Positions 8,027 to 16,369 of a DNA stretch of 37,798 nucleotides are shown here, in pieces. This DNA comes from CAYVSF01 sp046482855 (lineage in GTDB: Bacteria; Bacteroidota; Bacteroidia; Bacteroidales; UBA12077), in NCBI GenBank assembly GCA_046482855.1, contig JAWOEH010000185.1, forward strand, positions 1-37,798. The letters run 5' to 3'. The first letter of the stretch is position 1; the number at the start of each line of letters is the position of its first letter. The notes beneath the pieces are model-generated. The model worked only from the letters and a program-made list of their open reading frames with translations, was not told the DNA's origin and ran no database searches. Both the position numbers and the translations under genes were made by a program.

Positions 8027-9088
8027 ATGATGGAAACTACACTAGCAACGATATTCCGATTTGGACACCCTGAGTATTTCTGGTTTCTCCTGGGAATTCC
8101 AGTGCTCATTGGATTTTATAGTGCCTATCGTTGGCTATTCAAACGTAGGCTAAGGACTTTTGGTGACCCTGCAATAATTCGTCAATTAATGCCTGACTTC
8201 AGTGCTCAACGCACAGCTTGGAAGTTCCTATTAATCGTTCTTGCCTATTTTTTTCTGGTGCTTGCACTTACTGATCCTCAATATGGTTCAAAAATAGAAA
8301 AAGTACAACGTGAAGGAGTTGAACTTGTTATTGCATTGGATGTATCAAACAGCATGTTGGCTGAAGATATCCAACCCAACCGGTTATCCCGGGCAAAACG
8401 GGCCATATCTAAACTGGTTGACAGATTGGCAAACGATCGTATAGGCTTATTGGTTTTTGCAGGTGATGCCTATGTGCAAGTCCCGGTAACAAATGATTTT
8501 GCTGCCACTAAAATGTTTCTCTCGTCTATTAACACCGACATTGTTCCAATCCAGGGAACCTCTATTGGTGCAGCTATTGAGTTAGGAATTCGAAGTTTCT
8601 CGCCTGAATCGGATCTTGAAAAAGCAATGATTATCATAACCGATGGAGAAGATCATGAGAAAAATGCCATTAAGATGGCACAACAAGCAAATGAACAGGG
8701 TATTGCCATTCACACCCTGGGGATGGGAAGTCCTGAAGGGGCACCAATACCTATTCGATCGGTTAATGGACAGCCTGTGTTTCAAAAGGATGACGAAGGA
8801 AAAATTGTAGTCAGCAAACTTAACCAAACTATGTTACAGGAGATTGCTGCCGCAGGCGGAGGAGAATATGTCCTGGCCAACAACACAACAATTGGGCTAA
8901 ATACCTTGTTTGACTATATTAATCAAATGGAGAAAAAAGAGATGGAGTCGCGCATCTATACCGATTACAACCATCAATATCAGTACCCGTTGGCAGTAGT
9001 ATTGTTGTTGGTTATTATCGAACTACTAATTGGTACACGCAAGAGCAAGTGGGCAAAGCGTTTTAATATTTATAAAATCAATGCGTAA
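8027..9088 (+). CDS. batB: BatB, membrane-anchored vWA protein (paralogue of BatA)
   Basis: The 353-residue protein has the same plan as BatA: two N-terminal membrane segments (about 18-36 and 65-83), a vWA domain with MIDAS D105, S107 and S109 (ALDVSNSMLAEDIQPNRL), and a C-terminal membrane helix (about 325-342). ITDGEDHEKNAIKMA provides the second metal-site aspartate. BatA and BatB are clearly tandem paralogues that share the segment around SxSML(A/L)-(R/E)D and PNRL but have diverged strongly elsewhere. Two adjacent ATG codons (8027 and 8030) are possible starts; the first is used here. It is followed after about 40 bases by batC. Confidence 0.93.
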   Translation: MMETTLATIFRFGHPEYFWFLLGIPVLIGFYSAYRWLFKRRLRTFGDPAIIRQLMPDFSAQRTAWKFLLIVLAYFFLVLALTDPQYGSKIEKVQREGVELVIALDVSNSMLAEDIQPNRLSRAKRAISKLVDRLANDRIGLLVFAGDAYVQVPVTNDFAATKMFLSSINTDIVPIQGTSIGAAIELGIRSFSPESDLEKAMIIITDGEDHEKNAIKMAQQANEQGIAIHTLGMGSPEGAPIPIRSVNGQPVFQKDDEGKIVVSKLNQTMLQEIAAAGGGEYVLANNTTIGLNTLFDYINQMEKKEMESRIYTDYNHQYQYPLAVVLLLVIIELLIGTRKSKWAKRFNIYKINA

Positions 9089-9129
9089 AAAGATCTTATC
9101 GAGAAATTAAGAGAAGAAAGGAGCGAGAT

Positions 9130-9891
9130 ATGAAAAGGATGATGGTTATTAGTGTATTACTGCTATTAAGCTTTTTTGTGCACGGACAAAAGGAGCGTAA
9201 ATATATACGTGAAGGGAATAAAGCGTTTGAAAAAGAGCATTTTCAGAATGCTGAAGTTGCCTATAGTAAAGCACTTAAAGAACCAACACTTCAACATGAT
9301 GCTTCCTTTAATATTGGAGATGCACTTTATAAGCAGGAGAAATATCCGGAAGCCCTTGAGCAGTTTTCTTCTCTGGAAGATATAGCTAAAACTCCGGAGC
9401 AAAAGGCAAGTATTTATCACAACATGGGCAACTCGTTTTTAAAACAAAAGAAGTACAAAGAGAGCATTGAGGCTTATAAGCAAGCATTGCGTGCAGTTCC
9501 GACGGATTTGGATACCAAATATAATCTGGCGTATGCTCAAAAGATGCTTAAAGATGAACAAGATAAAAATCAACAGAATAAGCAAAATAAAAATAAAGAC
9601 CAAGATCAACAGAAGGATCAAAAGGATCAGAATAACCAAGATAATCAGCAAAACAAACAAAACCAACAGGATCAACAAAACCAACAGGATCAGCAGAACC
9701 AACAGGATCAGCAGAACCAACAGGATAAAAAGGAGGATTCGCAGCAACAGCAACAACAACAGCAGCAATTATCAAAAGAGGATGGCGAACGTCTGCTAAA
9801 AGCCATAGCTAATGACGAGAAGAAGATTCAAGAGAAGGTAAAAGAAAAGCAGGCAAAAGCCAAACACAAAAAAACAACAAAAGAATGGTAG
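9130..9891 (+). CDS. batC: BatC, TPR protein with Gln/Asn/Asp-rich low-complexity tail
   Basis: The 253-residue exported protein has a signal peptide (1-19, ending FVHGQ), about three TPR units (20-138: AFEKEHFQNAEVAYSKAL, ALYKQEKYPEALEQF, SFLKQKKYKESIEAYKQAL) and then a long hydrophilic tail. The tail contains repeated QNQQDQ units and a nine-glutamine run before a short charged C-terminus. TPR-bearing BatC is believed to scaffold the BatA/BatB complex. Its last codons overlap the first of batD by seven bases. The low-complexity part is encoded by an in-frame 18-base tandem repeat, so copy number may vary without breaking the gene. Confidence 0.9.
   Translation: MKRMMVISVLLLLSFFVHGQKERKYIREGNKAFEKEHFQNAEVAYSKALKEPTLQHDASFNIGDALYKQEKYPEALEQFSSLEDIAKTPEQKASIYHNMGNSFLKQKKYKESIEAYKQALRAVPTDLDTKYNLAYAQKMLKDEQDKNQQNKQNKNKDQDQQKDQKDQNNQDNQQNKQNQQDQQNQQDQQNQQDQQNQQDKKEDSQQQQQQQQQLSKEDGERLLKAIANDEKKIQEKVKEKQAKAKHKKTTKEW
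9661..9732 (+). repeat. 18-base in-frame tandem repeat within batC, four units
   Basis: Four consecutive 18-base units start at 9661, 9679, 9697 and 9715. Units two and three are identical (AACCAACAGGATCAGCAG), the first has two A-for-G changes, and the fourth ends in TAAAAAG. The unit encodes NQQDQQ, so gain or loss of copies keeps the frame. A CAG/CAA run encoding nine glutamines follows at 9742-9768. Confidence 0.93.
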
Positions 9892-11720
9892 TTAAGAATC
9901 GTAGCTTACAACGAGCAGTGCTTCTGCTTCTTCTGATTCTGGCGCCGCTAGCCATGCTTAAGGCACAGAATATAGAAATTTCGGCTTCTGCTCCTAAAGT
10001 TGTGGAAGTGGGCCAGCAATTTCGTTATACCATAACCATTAATGAACAAGTAGAGAAAATTACTCCTCCCAAGTTCGAAGGTTTTCAAATTCTTTCAGGC
10101 CCAAATCGCTCCAGTAGTAGCAGTGTAAGCATTATTAACGGAGAGATGCAACAAACCTTCACGCTTCGTTTTACCTACATTCTGCAAGCCCAGGAGCAAG
10201 GCACTTATAGTATACAGCCGACTGTTGTAAAATACAAAAATAAAGAACATGCCTCCAATGCCCTCTCCATTGATGTAATTGTAGCCGGCTCCAGTAGCAA
10301 CACCTCTTCGCAAGGTAATAAACCAGAGACAGAAGCAAAACCTGCAAAGGAGAGAGAAAAAAATCAGCAGTATGTACGTATTCTAACAAGCAAAACCAAT
10401 GTATATCGTGGCGAGCCTATTGCTGTTACACTTAAACTTTATACGCAACTGCGGCTTAACGACTTAAGCAACCTGGAGCTACCCACATTTGATGGATTTA
10501 TGGTGCAGGAAATCGAGACACCTCCCTTGCGCAACCTAAAACGTGAAGCCATTGAGGGCGAGGTTTATGGAACAGGTATATTGAAGAAATATCTGCTATT
10601 TCCTCAAAAAGCCGGAAAACTGAGAATATCCCCTTATAAAATTGACGTAATTTACTCAAAGCCTTCGGAAGGGAGTGGAAGTGTTTTCGATGATTTCTTT
10701 GGAACTTATGATCGATTCAAGCAAACCTTAAGTAGTAATGCTCCTGTTATTCGGGTCAAAGATCTTCCTTCTCATGCTCCATCCGACTTTTCGGGAGGCG
10801 TGGGAAGCTTTAAATTTACAGGAACCATCGACAAACTATCAGGTGAAACAAATGAAGCCTTGACCTTCAAATTGCGAGTTTCAGGTTCAGGAAACCTGAA
10901 AATAATCAGTCCGCCAAAGATTGACTTCCCTCCTGATTTTGAGGTCTATGATCCCAAAATAACGCTGAACGTGAAGAATACAGATAGCGGAACCATTGGA
11001 ACCAAAATATTTGAGTATGTGCTTATTCCGCGGTTCCCCGGAAATTATACCATTCCGGAAGTTCGTTTCCATTATTTTAATGTTGAAAAAGAGGCGTACG
11101 AAACATTAGCCACGGTTCCTTTTAAATTGGAAATATCCAAAAGCGAAGATGATACTACTGTGGCCATGACTTCAAGCTTCGCCAAAGAAGATGTGAAATT
11201 TATTGGAAAAGATATACGTTTCATTAAAACCCAAAGTGGCGATTTACGAGAAGTTGATGAGTTTCTTCTGGATGATACATTATATTGGGTTCTTTACGCC
11301 CTGGCTTTATTAATGTTTTTGCTTGTTTTGGTTATCCGTAAAAAGAAACAACAAGAGCTTGCCAATGTACAGCTTGCAAGAAATCGGAGGGCCAATAAAT
11401 ATGCTCGCAAACGACTAAAGCATGCCAGTACACATCTGAAGGCCGGGAATAAAGAAGCTTACTACGAAGAGCTTGCAAAGGCCCTGTGGGGCTATTTGAG
11501 TGATAAACTAGCCATTCCCATGGCTCATCTCTCTGCCGATAGTGCGCGCGAAGCCATGGAAGAAAAAAAGATTCCTCAGGAAGACATAGATCAGATCCTT
11601 AATCTGATAGAGACTTGCGAATACGCTCGATATGCGCCAAAAAGCGATGATTCGCAAATGGATAAACGCTATCAGCAAGCCATTGAAGTGTTGAGCAATC
11701 TGCAAAACAAACTAAAATAA
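9885..11720 (+). CDS. batD: BatD, large extracytoplasmic/membrane protein
   Basis: The 611-residue protein has a signal peptide (1-27, ending LKAQ), several Ig-like beta domains (about 28-455), one membrane helix (about 465-485: WVLYALALLMFLLVLVI) and a cytoplasmic helical region (about 490-611) containing YYEELAKALWGYLSDKLAI. It matches BatD by size, domain order and the conserved start VEVGQQFRYTITINEQV. A Ser/Thr/Lys-rich linker separates the first and second extracytoplasmic domains. BatD is thought to form the periplasmic face of the Bat complex. Its start overlaps batC by seven bases and its stop lies two bases before batE, so it is co-transcribed. Confidence 0.93.
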   Translation: MVVKNRSLQRAVLLLLLILAPLAMLKAQNIEISASAPKVVEVGQQFRYTITINEQVEKITPPKFEGFQILSGPNRSSSSSVSIINGEMQQTFTLRFTYILQAQEQGTYSIQPTVVKYKNKEHASNALSIDVIVAGSSSNTSSQGNKPETEAKPAKEREKNQQYVRILTSKTNVYRGEPIAVTLKLYTQLRLNDLSNLELPTFDGFMVQEIETPPLRNLKREAIEGEVYGTGILKKYLLFPQKAGKLRISPYKIDVIYSKPSEGSGSVFDDFFGTYDRFKQTLSSNAPVIRVKDLPSHAPSDFSGGVGSFKFTGTIDKLSGETNEALTFKLRVSGSGNLKIISPPKIDFPPDFEVYDPKITLNVKNTDSGTIGTKIFEYVLIPRFPGNYTIPEVRFHYFNVEKEAYETLATVPFKLEISKSEDDTTVAMTSSFAKEDVKFIGKDIRFIKTQSGDLREVDEFLLDDTLYWVLYALALLMFLLVLVIRKKKQQELANVQLARNRRANKYARKRLKHASTHLKAGNKEAYYEELAKALWGYLSDKLAIPMAHLSADSAREAMEEKKIPQEDIDQILNLIETCEYARYAPKSDDSQMDKRYQQAIEVLSNLQNKLK

Positions 11721-11722
11721 AC

Positions 11723-12517
11723 ATGGATATAATGAAACGCTTCTTACCTAAACATACATGGACACAAGCCGTTCTTCTGGGCGTACTGGTGCTTTTGTTT
11801 GCACCAGTACCAACCCAAGCACAGGTCGACAGCCTTTTTGATAAAGCCAATATTTATTACAAAAACTCCGACTACGAAAAGGCTGCCAACTATTATAAAA
11901 AAATTATGGAACAGGGACAGGTCTCTGCTGCTCTCTATTACAATATGGGGAATACCTTTTTTAAAATGAACCGACTGGCTCCGGCTATCCTGTATTACGA
12001 GAAAGCCAAAGTATTGGCTCCAAACGATGAAGATATTCAATACAACCTGGATTTAGCCAACGGTATGGTTACCGACAAAATAGAGCCCCTCCCTCAGTTT
12101 TTCCTAAAACGTTGGTATCAAAATATTGTCAGAAGTTTTCATTCGGACACATGGGCTTTTATCAGTTTGTTATTATTTTTAATACTCCTCATTTCTTTAG
12201 CAATTTATCTATATAGCGCCCGGCTAATTTGGAAAAAAGGAGGCTTCTGGATTGCTGTTTTTACCATTCTATTGTTTACTTTTGCCCTCACATCCTCTAT
12301 TACACAAAAAAATGTATTGGAGGCAAAGGACAAAGCCATTATCTTCAGCAAATCGGTAACGATAAAAAGCTCCCCGCGAGATACAGGAACTGAACTATTT
12401 GTATTACATGAAGGAACAAAAGTCTCCTTACTCTCGGAGGATGGAGAATGGCGAGAAATTAAACTACGTGACGGAAGCAAAGGATGGTTAAGAGCAGAGG
12501 CAATAGAGATTATTTAA
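11723..12517 (+). CDS. batE: BatE, TPR and SH3-domain membrane protein
   Basis: The 264-residue protein has a signal peptide ending near PTQAQ (residue 34), two to three TPR units (about 36-112: ANIYYKNSDYEKAANYYKKI, MGNTFFKMNRLAPAILYYEKA), two membrane helices (about 145-170 and 174-195) and a C-terminal bacterial SH3 domain (about 205-262: TIKSSPRDTGTELFVLHEGTKV ... GWLRAEAIEII, in two parts). This is the BatE architecture. The SH3-like domain may bind peptidoglycan or a Bat partner. It is the last classical bat gene. The frame has an ATG at 11723 and a second at 11732; both are plausible. Confidence 0.9.
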   Translation: MDIMKRFLPKHTWTQAVLLGVLVLLFAPVPTQAQVDSLFDKANIYYKNSDYEKAANYYKKIMEQGQVSAALYYNMGNTFFKMNRLAPAILYYEKAKVLAPNDEDIQYNLDLANGMVTDKIEPLPQFFLKRWYQNIVRSFHSDTWAFISLLLFLILLISLAIYLYSARLIWKKGGFWIAVFTILLFTFALTSSITQKNVLEAKDKAIIFSKSVTIKSSPRDTGTELFVLHEGTKVSLLSEDGEWREIKLRDGSKGWLRAEAIEII

Positions 12518-12519
12518 AG

Positions 12520-13164
12520 ATGTATATGCTGGCATTGCTTTTTGTATTGCTGGCAAAGTCGCCTCTTCAGGCACAAAGCTGGGTTAAAGACTTTACCCCT
12601 GAAACCTATATTGGCCTCCATGGTGGAGCTAGTCTCGTAAATATTGACTTGTCACCAGGTAGAGATTTCAATCAAAAAATCGGCTATATGGGAGGTATCT
12701 CTTTTCTGCATATTTCCGAAGAATACTTTGGTGGCCTGTTGATTGAAATCCATTATACCCAAATGGGCTGGGATGAATTTTTTGAAAATGAGCAAAAATA
12801 TGTCCGCAACCTGGAATATATTAGCATTCCCATGTTCTGGCAACCGTACTTCGGAAAAAAATATCGAATCTTTGCTACAGCAGGTCCTGAAATTGCTTTT
12901 TTGCTAAGTGATGACACCGTAATGGATGTTAATGAAGGGACATCGGCCTATTATTACGAGAAACCGATTCAGAATGGGTTTGATTTTGGATTTACCGGGG
13001 GAGTAGGCCTCTCAGGCAATTTTGGTCCCCATAAGATAAGTTTGGAGGCACGTTACTACGTTGGCCTTACCAGTCTATTTGAACGATCCTTAGAAAATAA
13101 TTTCGATTCCGCTAAAAACCGTGCCATTAGCTTTTTAATGAGTTACCATATACGATTAAAGTAA
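12520..13164 (+). CDS. Outer-membrane beta-barrel protein of the PorT-like/OMP_b-brl family
   Basis: The 214-residue protein starts at the ATG at 12520, two bases after batE ends. A longer frame to 12484 would overlap batE and put polar residues ahead of the signal peptide. The signal peptide is MLALLFVLLAKSPLQAQ. The mature part alternates polar and aromatic/hydrophobic residues in at least eight strands (YIGLHGGASLVNIDL, IGYMGGISFLHI, GGLLIEIHYTQMGW and similar) and ends in a strand MSYHIRLK. This is the pattern of a small eight-stranded outer-membrane barrel of the porin-T-like family common in Bacteroidota. It may be read through from the bat operon, though a role in Bat function is not established. 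Confidence 0.82.
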   Translation: MYMLALLFVLLAKSPLQAQSWVKDFTPETYIGLHGGASLVNIDLSPGRDFNQKIGYMGGISFLHISEEYFGGLLIEIHYTQMGWDEFFENEQKYVRNLEYISIPMFWQPYFGKKYRIFATAGPEIAFLLSDDTVMDVNEGTSAYYYEKPIQNGFDFGFTGGVGLSGNFGPHKISLEARYYVGLTSLFERSLENNFDSAKNRAISFLMSYHIRLK

Positions 13165-13202
13165 CAACTTATTAAACTTTCCGCATAAATGCTTGTTTCA
13201 AG

Positions 13203-13232
13203 ACATAGATATCTTAATTAAAAATTCTATGT
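13203..13232. promoter_or_regulatory. Inverted repeat upstream of the peroxidase gene
   Basis: ACATAGA (13203-13209) and TCTATGT (13226-13232) form a perfect seven-base inverted repeat with a 16-base AT-rich spacer, ending three bases before the ATG of the peroxidase gene. It contains ATAG ... CTAT half-sites, loosely like OxyR-type sequences. It could be an operator or a leader hairpin; there is no direct evidence of either. Confidence 0.35.
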
Positions 13233-13235
13233 ATT

Positions 13236-13778
13236 ATGAAAACAAGTATTGCCATCTTGGTTACCCTGCTTATAAGTATTACAGCAGTAAGCCAGAATAA
13301 AAATTTCCATGATTTTATTGTTGAAGATATTGACGGTAAAGAATTTGCCCTCTCTCAAGTTAAAGGGAAAAAGGTGTTGGTGGTAAACACGGCTTCGAAA
13401 TGTGGGTTTACACCTCAATACGAAGATCTGCAAAAGCTCTATAGTGAGTATGGCAAGCAGGATTTTGTGGTAATTGGCTTTCCGGCAAATAATTTCATGA
13501 ATCAGGAACCCGGTTCAGACGGACAAATTAAAGAATTCTGTAAGCAAGAGTATGGTGTTACGTTTCCGATGATGTCTAAAATTTCGGTAAAAGGCGACGA
13601 CATGCATCCTTTATACAAATGGCTTACCTCAAAGGAATTAAACGGCGTTGAAGATTCCAAAGTAAAATGGAATTTTCAAAAATATCTAATTGATGAAAAT
13701 GGAAAGCTAATGGAAGTTTTCTATTCGCGTACCAATCCACTGGACGAAGCCATAACCCAGCATCTGCACAAAAACTAA
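13236..13778 (+). CDS. Exported glutathione-peroxidase-family thiol peroxidase (probably thioredoxin-type)
   Basis: The 180-residue protein has a signal peptide (1-20, ending TAVSQ) and a GPx domain. The peroxidatic cysteine is C56 in NTASKCGFTPQY; cysteine, not selenocysteine. The other catalytic residues are visible: Q90 (NFMNQEPGSD), W145 and N146 (VKWNFQKYL). C102 (EFCKQEYGVTFP) lies 46 residues after C56, where thioredoxin-dependent GPx enzymes carry the resolving cysteine, so a disulfide-forming, thioredoxin-like reductant is more likely than glutathione. The usual cysteine in the FPCNQF motif is alanine here (FPANNF). It would reduce hydroperoxides in the periplasm. It is monocistronic, with an inverted repeat right before the start. 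Confidence 0.92.
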   Translation: MKTSIAILVTLLISITAVSQNKNFHDFIVEDIDGKEFALSQVKGKKVLVVNTASKCGFTPQYEDLQKLYSEYGKQDFVVIGFPANNFMNQEPGSDGQIKEFCKQEYGVTFPMMSKISVKGDDMHPLYKWLTSKELNGVEDSKVKWNFQKYLIDENGKLMEVFYSRTNPLDEAITQHLHKN

Positions 13779-13800
13779 AAACCATGCAGCGCTTTTGTTT

Positions 13801-15678
13801 TTATTCACAATAGCGCTGTATTACTTCATAGGCCTTTTCATTCCCCAACTCCCCGGCCTTACTCATATCCATGCAGCCATTTTCCGTTTGTTTCAGATAT
13901 ATAAAGGTCAGTCCACGATTAAATAGCGCCTGGTGGAATTCAGGAGCCAATCTTATTGCTTGCGAGTACCCATGGATGGCTCTTCTGTATTGCCGTTCCT
14001 GCAGGAATGCATTTCCCATATTGTACCAGATGTAGGGATGATTTGGTTTTTCTCTAAGAGCTAATTGGTAATCCATTCGGGCATCTTCCCACCCTTCATA
14101 AGTAACTTCTTGCTGCAAGTCATAGGCCATGGTAGAACTATTGTTGTATTCTGAGAGCTGCAAATGTTCTTTCTCTTCCATTGTTTTCAACTGCCTGGCC
14201 ATTAAATAGCGGGTATTTCCACGAATAAATCTATACAGCCATAATACGCTATCCTGCTTGGTTTGCAGAAGTGAATCAAGCATATCTTCGGCCCGATTGA
14301 AGAAACCCTCATTGCGGGCTTCCAAAACAGCAGATAAAATATGTGAATCGGATTCAATGCTCTCTTCGGATTGTTGTGTGGTCCATCGATAGCCTTGTAA
14401 TACCTCGGATTCCGGCAATGGTAGATCGTCCTTTTCCCCCCTCGATACGGTTAAATGCACAATATCAATAGGTTTTATAGGTTCCAGCCGTCCAAACCGA
14501 TCATAAAAACGCTGATTTGTTTGGAAAGTCATCAAGCGTTGAAACGAAGCTGATGTATCGGCATAGTTCACCTCGCCGTTATCATACTGCTTATACCTGG
14601 CAGCTATCTCTTGCGCTTTAAGTCGGTCCTGGTAGGCACCTTTTGTATCCTTTAATTCTTGGCGTACATACGCACGATTCTGGTAGGCCTTTGCAAAATC
14701 GGGGAACAAATCGATGCATTTGCTAAAATCCAAAAAGGCGCCCTTCAAATCGTCCAATTCCATCTTTATAATACCTCGGTTAAAATAGGTAAGAAGGTTT
14801 TCGGGCTGTATCTTCGCCAAGGTATTCAAGTCCTGGATTGCTGCATTATGCAGGCCTATATGATTTTTTATTAACGCGCGATTAAAGTAAGCCAACGCAT
14901 TTTGTTTATTCAACACAAGGGCTGTATCCAAATCTGCCAGAGCCTTGTCAAAATCGCCTTCCCGATAATTGGCTAGTCCCCGGTTAATATAAGCCTGTTC
15001 GTTTAAAGGCTCTATTTCTATCACCTTATTGTAATCCTTGATGGCCTTTGAAAACTTCTGATGTTGATAGTATACTAATCCTCGATTCAGATATGCTTCC
15101 ACATAATCCGGATCCAAATGAATTGTTCGTGAATAATCTGCTACAGCCTTCAGTGTGTCTTCCCGCATGCTGTTAACAAGGCCCCTGTAATAGTATGCCT
15201 TTGGATTATCGGTAACCAATTCCATTGACTTATTTAGCCTGTCTAATGCCGACTCATAGTTTTTATTCTGCATATGGCAGTACCCCTCATAAATCAAGAA
15301 ATTCGGATTTGAGGGCTGCAATTTATGAGCTCTGGCAAAGTCGGTTTGTGCTAAGGTGTATTTTTCCAGATTAATTCGAATAATCCCCCTTAAATCGTAT
15401 GCTCTCAGAGCATTGGGACGAAATTCAATGGTTTTGTTAAGATCTTTTTCCGCACCCAGCAAATCCCCCAGTAAATATTTTGCATAGGCTCTAAGAAAAT
15501 AGCCTTCTGCCTCATTGGGGCGTGCCGAAATAGCCGTATTCAGATAGGGAATGGCCTCGCGGTACTCCTGTGCTTGCAAGTATCTTCGCCCCTGATTAAG
15601 GTAGTAATTCACATTTAACTGACTCATGGCCATATGAGCCAATATGGTAAATAGAAAAAAGAAAAAAAACCTCTTCAC
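13801..15678 (-). CDS. Large secreted TPR-repeat protein
   Basis: The 625-residue protein starts at a GTG (15678) with a signal peptide RFFFFFLFTILAHMAMSQ. It contains about nine to ten tandem TPRs from residue 20 to about 365 (for example YLQAQEYREAIPYLNTAI, YLLGDLLGAEKDLNKTI, YQHQKFSKAIKDYNKVI, NHIGLHNAAIQDLNTL), a central non-repeat region (about 375-480), and a final pair of TPRs near the C-terminus (NMGNAFLQERQYRRAIHGYSQAI). Such proteins act as scaffolds in the periplasm or on the outer membrane. The start codon is followed by a run of eight T. It lies 55 bases after the msrC gene on the same strand and may be co-transcribed. Its partner is unknown. Confidence 0.87.
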   Translation of the reverse strand: MKRFFFFFLFTILAHMAMSQLNVNYYLNQGRRYLQAQEYREAIPYLNTAISARPNEAEGYFLRAYAKYLLGDLLGAEKDLNKTIEFRPNALRAYDLRGIIRINLEKYTLAQTDFARAHKLQPSNPNFLIYEGYCHMQNKNYESALDRLNKSMELVTDNPKAYYYRGLVNSMREDTLKAVADYSRTIHLDPDYVEAYLNRGLVYYQHQKFSKAIKDYNKVIEIEPLNEQAYINRGLANYREGDFDKALADLDTALVLNKQNALAYFNRALIKNHIGLHNAAIQDLNTLAKIQPENLLTYFNRGIIKMELDDLKGAFLDFSKCIDLFPDFAKAYQNRAYVRQELKDTKGAYQDRLKAQEIAARYKQYDNGEVNYADTSASFQRLMTFQTNQRFYDRFGRLEPIKPIDIVHLTVSRGEKDDLPLPESEVLQGYRWTTQQSEESIESDSHILSAVLEARNEGFFNRAEDMLDSLLQTKQDSVLWLYRFIRGNTRYLMARQLKTMEEKEHLQLSEYNNSSTMAYDLQQEVTYEGWEDARMDYQLALREKPNHPYIWYNMGNAFLQERQYRRAIHGYSQAIRLAPEFHQALFNRGLTFIYLKQTENGCMDMSKAGELGNEKAYEVIQRYCE

Positions 15679-15733
15679 ACATATTTGTTTTGCTCCTCGC
15701 TATAAAAGACGAAGAATTTACTGCTAATGCTGA

Positions 15734-16201
15734 TTAATACTTCTGAAAGACGCTGCTTACTAGTTTTTCCAGAGCTTCTTTATCTACTTGATCGAACGAG
15801 GCTTTTTCTTTGCTGTCGATATCAAGCACGCCGATAATATCACCCTTTTCATTTCGGATAGGGACAACAATCTCCGATTGCGATCGAGAGTCGCACGCAA
15901 TATGCCCGGGAAACTCATGAACATCTTCAACCACAACGGTTTCCTGCCTATTAATAGCAGCCCAGCAAACGCCTGTATCTTTTTTTAACTCCATGCATGC
16001 TACTGGCCCTTGATATTGTCCAACAACTAACTTGCCATCATTCAAATAATAGCATCCTGTCCAAAAATAGTAATCCATTTTATGATGCAGAACGGCAATT
16101 AACGAGGATAACCGTGCATATGTATTATCAGATTTTGGGAACAATCCTTCTAACTGTTTCTGCATGCGCTCATAGCGTCCGGCTTTTTTCTTTTGATCCA
16201 T
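15734..16201 (-). CDS. msrC: Free methionine-(R)-sulfoxide reductase (fRMsr, GAF-domain enzyme)
   Basis: The 155-residue GAF-domain protein carries the three cysteines of free-Met-R-sulfoxide reductase: C69 (GPVACMEL), C79 (GVCWAAI) and C103 (GHIACDSRSQSEIVVPI). Their spacing of 10 and 24 residues is the same as in the E. coli enzyme. It reduces free Met-R-sulfoxide using thioredoxin, in the cytoplasm. The start is set at the ATG at 16201: the frame continues to a TTG at 16222, but that codon lies inside a TAnnTTTG promoter element. The gene neighbours the exported GPx and bat genes, consistent with oxidative-stress repair. Highly confident in family. Confidence 0.95.
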   Translation of the reverse strand: MDQKKKAGRYERMQKQLEGLFPKSDNTYARLSSLIAVLHHKMDYYFWTGCYYLNDGKLVVGQYQGPVACMELKKDTGVCWAAINRQETVVVEDVHEFPGHIACDSRSQSEIVVPIRNEKGDIIGVLDIDSKEKASFDQVDKEALEKLVSSVFQKY

Positions 16202-16219
16202 AATCTGTGATTTTAAGCT

Positions 16220-16227
16220 CAAATATA
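16220..16227 (-). promoter_or_regulatory. Predicted -7 element upstream of msrC
   Basis: Read on the minus strand, TATATTTG is a perfect match to the Bacteroidota -7 consensus TAnnTTTG and lies about 18 bases before the msrC ATG at 16201. No clear TTTG -33 element is found at the usual distance, so the call rests on one element. Confidence 0.4.
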
Positions 16228-16343
16228 GTATTTCTTATGAAAGATGTACGATTTTCTTCCCTAAGACGCAAGAATAGGTAGAAAGTTTAGCATTTATCAC
16301 GAAAAGGAAGCTCTTTGATTTCAAGAAAATTTAAACTTTCCAC

Positions 16344-16351
16344 TACCTTTG
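16344..16351 (+). promoter_or_regulatory. Predicted -7 element of the MFS permease gene
   Basis: TACCTTTG matches TAnnTTTG exactly, 18 bases before the ATG at 16370. The nearest TTTG (16314-16317) is 26 bases upstream, longer than usual. The element contains the alternative TTG codon at 16349, which argues against that codon as the translation start. Confidence 0.45.
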
Positions 16352-16369
16352 TGGTCTTTTAACCCTGGT

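Noticed and set aside
9439..9799. Long open frames on both strands inside batC, rich in Leu/Ile or Arg/Asn/Ile
   Set aside because: They are by-products of the low-complexity CAA/CAG/AAC repeats of batC; no start signal or domain supports them.
12484..12519. Upstream start for the barrel protein inside the end of batE
   Set aside because: It overlaps batE and precedes the signal peptide with charged residues; the ATG at 12520 follows the batE stop.
13787..13818. CAGCGC ... GCGCTG inverted repeat between the convergent GPx and TPR genes
   Set aside because: The stem is only six base pairs with a 20-base loop and no proper T-run. Too weak to call a terminator.
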